A DNA stretch of 6,433 nucleotides from the NCBI GenBank assembly GCA_001780385.1, contig MFGW01000155.1, positions 47,614-54,046 on the forward strand. Reading direction: 5' to 3'. Each line of letters begins with the position of its first letter. Position 1 is the first letter of the stretch. Under the pieces are notes generated by a model, which saw only the letters and a list, made by a program, of their open reading frames with translations, searched no databases and had not been told where the DNA came from. The translations under genes and the position numbers were made by a program. The stretch is from Candidatus Fischerbacteria bacterium RBG_13_37_8 (GTDB lineage Bacteria; Acidobacteriota; HRBIN11; MFGW01). This document shows positions 3,954 through 6,433 of this stretch, piece by piece.

Positions 3954-6433
3954 TCATAAACTATTCGCCTTTTCAAGTCGGTTTTTCACTAATTCGCCTA
4001 CAGACCAATATACCTCGGATCTTTCTTGATCTGTCAATCCTATTGCTGAAAAGATTGCATCATCTAATGCTTTTCGAGAAGCAATAGGATTTGGATTTTG
4101 TAATCGAATGGCTTTGTGGCAGTCAAAACCACATTGATCAAAAATAGATAAATTACAATTATCAGAAAAGTTTTTCAGCAAAAGCTCCATTTGATCTTCA
4201 GAATTTCCTAATTTATCTGGGGATAAAATGTATAAATCTGCTACTTCGTATGTCTGAAGCTTTATTAGACCTCCTCCAAAGGTAGTTCTACCAATCATAT
4301 TTATGAAAAGTTGAATCAATATGCTATTCATAATTACTGCAAGAGTATATATATTGTGAGATATTCTTATCTCCTGAAAATTATCACTCACCCAGAATCC
4401 TTTGTCACAGACATATGACCTCATATAGTCATTTATTAGATAATTACAGGTTAGAAAAACAGGATATCTTTTTGACAACACCCACCATTTTTCGCGACTC
4501 CTGCATGAAGGTCTTTGATGAAATAAATTTGATTCTCCCCATTTTATATAAGATTTTAAATCCTTTGATAATTTGCATTGAGAATCAAGTAAAAGTAGTC
4601 TATTTGGCAGATCTTTAGATTTGATAATTATTTTATTGGAGTCTTTGGGGCTTAGCATTGAGGATGGCAGGAATTCCTTATCAATTAGAAGATTAACAGG
4701 CAAATTGTCATGTTTCGGGATAAGCTTAAAATATTTTCCTTCTGGTTTTAAATCAAAATGCTTGCTGGGCAGATAGAAGAATTCATTTGCTCCAGTTTTA
4801 ATACCATATTTTACTTCCGCAATGTCGCCTAATTTCACAAGTTTATCTTTAGCCTTATCTAAGATAGTAAAGAAAATATCTGGTGCTCTAAGATATATTC
4901 CGCCCCATTTATTGCCACTATATTTTGCATCTTTCTTTTGAGAATCATCTTCTGGATATTCGCTGCCTTCTTTTAGCAAGTCTGCTTGTTTTTTAGGATA
5001 TACGCGAAAATCATCTGAATTTATAATTTCTTTGGCATTTTCTATTTTTATTAAATTTTCAGTATTTATTACTTCTTCGAAAGGCTTTTTTAAAGCAATA
5101 AATTTAGTTTGATTATTTAATGCTTGTTCTGATTTCCATGCTTTACCTGAAGTTACTATTTTTTTTCTAAATGGAGCGCTGAATAATGCTATAATTGTAT
5201 TGACATCAGCATGTTCAAAACTCCTCTTTGCTTTATTGTCATATATGCTTATAATTGGCACAAAGTTCAATAGAAATTCTTGCAGATCTTTGCCGTAACC
5301 AACATCAAGCCATGAATTTGAGCTAATAAAGCAAAAGGTTCCTTGTTCGTTCAAAAGCGAAAGGCCATGAAAATAGAAATAAATATACAAATCGCTTTTC
5401 TTATTTATGGTCTTAATAAAAGGAAAGTGGGTCTGAATTGATTTTACCAGTTTTTCTTTATAATCAATCTTTTGCTCATCTGTTATTTCACTTCTCAACA
5501 TATTAGGAGGGGCAATTTTTTCTTGTCTTACATAAGGAGGATTGCCTATTACTATATCAAAACCTCCTTTCTCGCCAAATATTTCAGCAAAATCAATATC
5601 CCAAATGAAAGGCTTATGTTCTTTTAGTTTGCCTTTAATTTTTATTAATTCATTTATTTGTCTATTTATAGCTTCTAATTCACGTTCTATTTTTAATTGA
5701 GGCTCATATTTTTTGGGTATTTTTTTTGAATGCGAGATTTTTGCAAATAATTCCGGCTGATCCATTTTCCTAATATTAAGCAATTTGGGCTGAATTGATT
5801 TGAAGCGGTTTTTCAAATTAGCAATAGATTCTTCAATTAAATCATAGAATATTCTAACTTCTTCCTGGTGTACTGCCTCTTCTGTTTTAAATTTAGCTGT
5901 TGGATCATTATTATAATATCTTTCTTTTTCGCGTCTGAGCATATTCAGCTTTCTTTTAATAGAATCAGGAACTAAAGAATCCCTAATATTAATATTTATC
6001 CCTCCTAATTCCTGAACTAAAGAATCTCCAACTCTTAGCTTCAAATTTAAATTTGGTAGCAAGGGATATAGCTTCAAGTCTGAAAAGGTCAAATCAGATT
6101 CAATCATTAAATGCAACCAGAGCCTTAACTCTGCTGAATGCACAGCCCAGGGCATTACATCTACTCCATATAATGTATTTCCTATAATTCTTTTTTTCAA
6201 TTCATAGTCTGTCATTTCCCTATTAAGCTTCTTAAAAATAATCCTATATAATTCTACGAGCACATTGAGCATTCCTACTAAAAAAGCGCCACTTCCGCAT
6301 GCGGGATCCAAAACTGTGAGGTTATCAAGAGCTTCTTCTAATTTTGAGCATGGTAATTTATGCTTTGATATTATTTTTTCTTTATCTTCGTCAAATAATA
6401 AATGATAAAGCAAGCCTTTTTCGATTTCTGTAG
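3954..6433 (-). CDS. Eco57I/type IIG-like N6-adenine DNA methyltransferase, N-terminus cut off
   Basis: The frame stays open to the window edge, so the gene is partial. Six more residues (TEIEKG) precede the first possible initiator, a TTG at 6413 that is not a credible start. Numbering from that TTG, the SAM-binding motif DPACGSGAF is at 36-44, the acidic GVDVMP at 83-88, VGDSL at 128-132 and catalytic NPPY at 291-294. SDLYIYFYFHGLSLL and GTFCFISSNSWL follow at 340-369. These define an amino-methyltransferase acting on adenine N6. A charged helical insert (about 150-262) separates VGDSL from NPPY. Residues about 525-740 (KLVKLGDIAEVKYGIKTG onward) resemble a TaqI-type target-recognition domain. 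A helical tail ends in GLTDQERSEVYWSVGELV. In this family the missing N-terminus may hold a nuclease or only a helical domain, so whether it also cuts DNA cannot be told. It probably marks host DNA within the defence locus. The 246-base gap to the next gene argues against translational coupling. Confidence 0.92.
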   Translation of the reverse strand, partial: TEIEKGLLYHLLFDEDKEKIISKHKLPCSKLEEALDNLTVLDPACGSGAFLVGMLNVLVELYRIIFKKLNREMTDYELKKRIIGNTLYGVDVMPWAVHSAELRLWLHLMIESDLTFSDLKLYPLLPNLNLKLRVGDSLVQELGGININIRDSLVPDSIKRKLNMLRREKERYYNNDPTAKFKTEEAVHQEEVRIFYDLIEESIANLKNRFKSIQPKLLNIRKMDQPELFAKISHSKKIPKKYEPQLKIERELEAINRQINELIKIKGKLKEHKPFIWDIDFAEIFGEKGGFDIVIGNPPYVRQEKIAPPNMLRSEITDEQKIDYKEKLVKSIQTHFPFIKTINKKSDLYIYFYFHGLSLLNEQGTFCFISSNSWLDVGYGKDLQEFLLNFVPIISIYDNKAKRSFEHADVNTIIALFSAPFRKKIVTSGKAWKSEQALNNQTKFIALKKPFEEVINTENLIKIENAKEIINSDDFRVYPKKQADLLKEGSEYPEDDSQKKDAKYSGNKWGGIYLRAPDIFFTILDKAKDKLVKLGDIAEVKYGIKTGANEFFYLPSKHFDLKPEGKYFKLIPKHDNLPVNLLIDKEFLPSSMLSPKDSNKIIIKSKDLPNRLLLLDSQCKLSKDLKSYIKWGESNLFHQRPSCRSREKWWVLSKRYPVFLTCNYLINDYMRSYVCDKGFWVSDNFQEIRISHNIYTLAVIMNSILIQLFINMIGRTTFGGGLIKLQTYEVADLYILSPDKLGNSEDQMELLLKNFSDNCNLSIFDQCGFDCHKAIRLQNPNPIASRKALDDAIFSAIGLTDQERSEVYWSVGELVKNRLEKANSL

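Noticed and set aside
4415..4618. Plus-strand open frame of 67 codons
   Set aside because: It is antisense to the target-recognition part of the methyltransferase gene, has no recognisable domain, and overlaps a gene with clear motifs.
6411..6413. TTG as the start of the methyltransferase
   Set aside because: The frame continues open to the edge with family-like residues (TEIEKG before LLYHLLF), and a start here would remove the N-terminal part normally present.
1..6433. CRISPR array, tRNA or rRNA gene, insertion sequence, integrase site
   Set aside because: No regularly spaced repeats, no cloverleaf or rRNA-like sequence, no transposase frame and no terminal inverted repeats were seen on reading both strands.

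Overview
The window is a piece of an anti-phage / restriction-modification island. All four protein genes lie on the minus strand, so transcription runs from high to low coordinates. The sequence is AT-rich, very strongly so in the middle. Good Shine-Dalgarno sites precede three of the genes (GGAG, AAGGAG, GAGGAG), as in a bacterium or an SD-using archaeon. I see no tRNA, rRNA, CRISPR array, transposase or other marker that would fix the taxon.

Layout in order of transcription. (1) 6433-3954: a large N6-adenine DNA methyltransferase of the Eco57I / type IIG kind. It is cut off by the window edge at its N-terminus and carries the DPACGSGAF and NPPY motifs and a C-terminal target-recognition region. 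(2) 3953-3708: a 246-base AT-rich gap with a possible promoter and a 13-base direct repeat. (3) 3707-1482: a 741-residue protein I cannot name. It appears to join an N-terminal winged helix, a PIN-like nuclease core, a long coiled coil and three C-terminal membrane segments. (4) 1464-583: a 293-residue HNH endonuclease, only 17 bases downstream, with its ribosome-binding site directly after the stop codon of gene 3. (5) 582-180: a 403-base non-coding stretch with a long-loop terminator-like inverted repeat. (6) 179-1: the first 59 codons of another gene, recognisable as the N-terminus of a DUF6361-type protein.

How the genes may work together (inference): the methyltransferase and the DUF6361 gene look like parts of a larger DNA-modification-based defence locus that continues beyond both edges. 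The PIN-membrane protein and the HNH nuclease form a tight two-gene cassette between them. Base composition is mosaic: about 47% G+C in the DUF6361 fragment, about 40% in the HNH gene, and 20-30% in sampled rows of the PIN-membrane gene. This suggests parts of different origin. The PIN-membrane protein is the best candidate for something undescribed: a putative membrane-anchored nuclease effector paired with a restriction-type HNH nuclease beside a DNA methylase.
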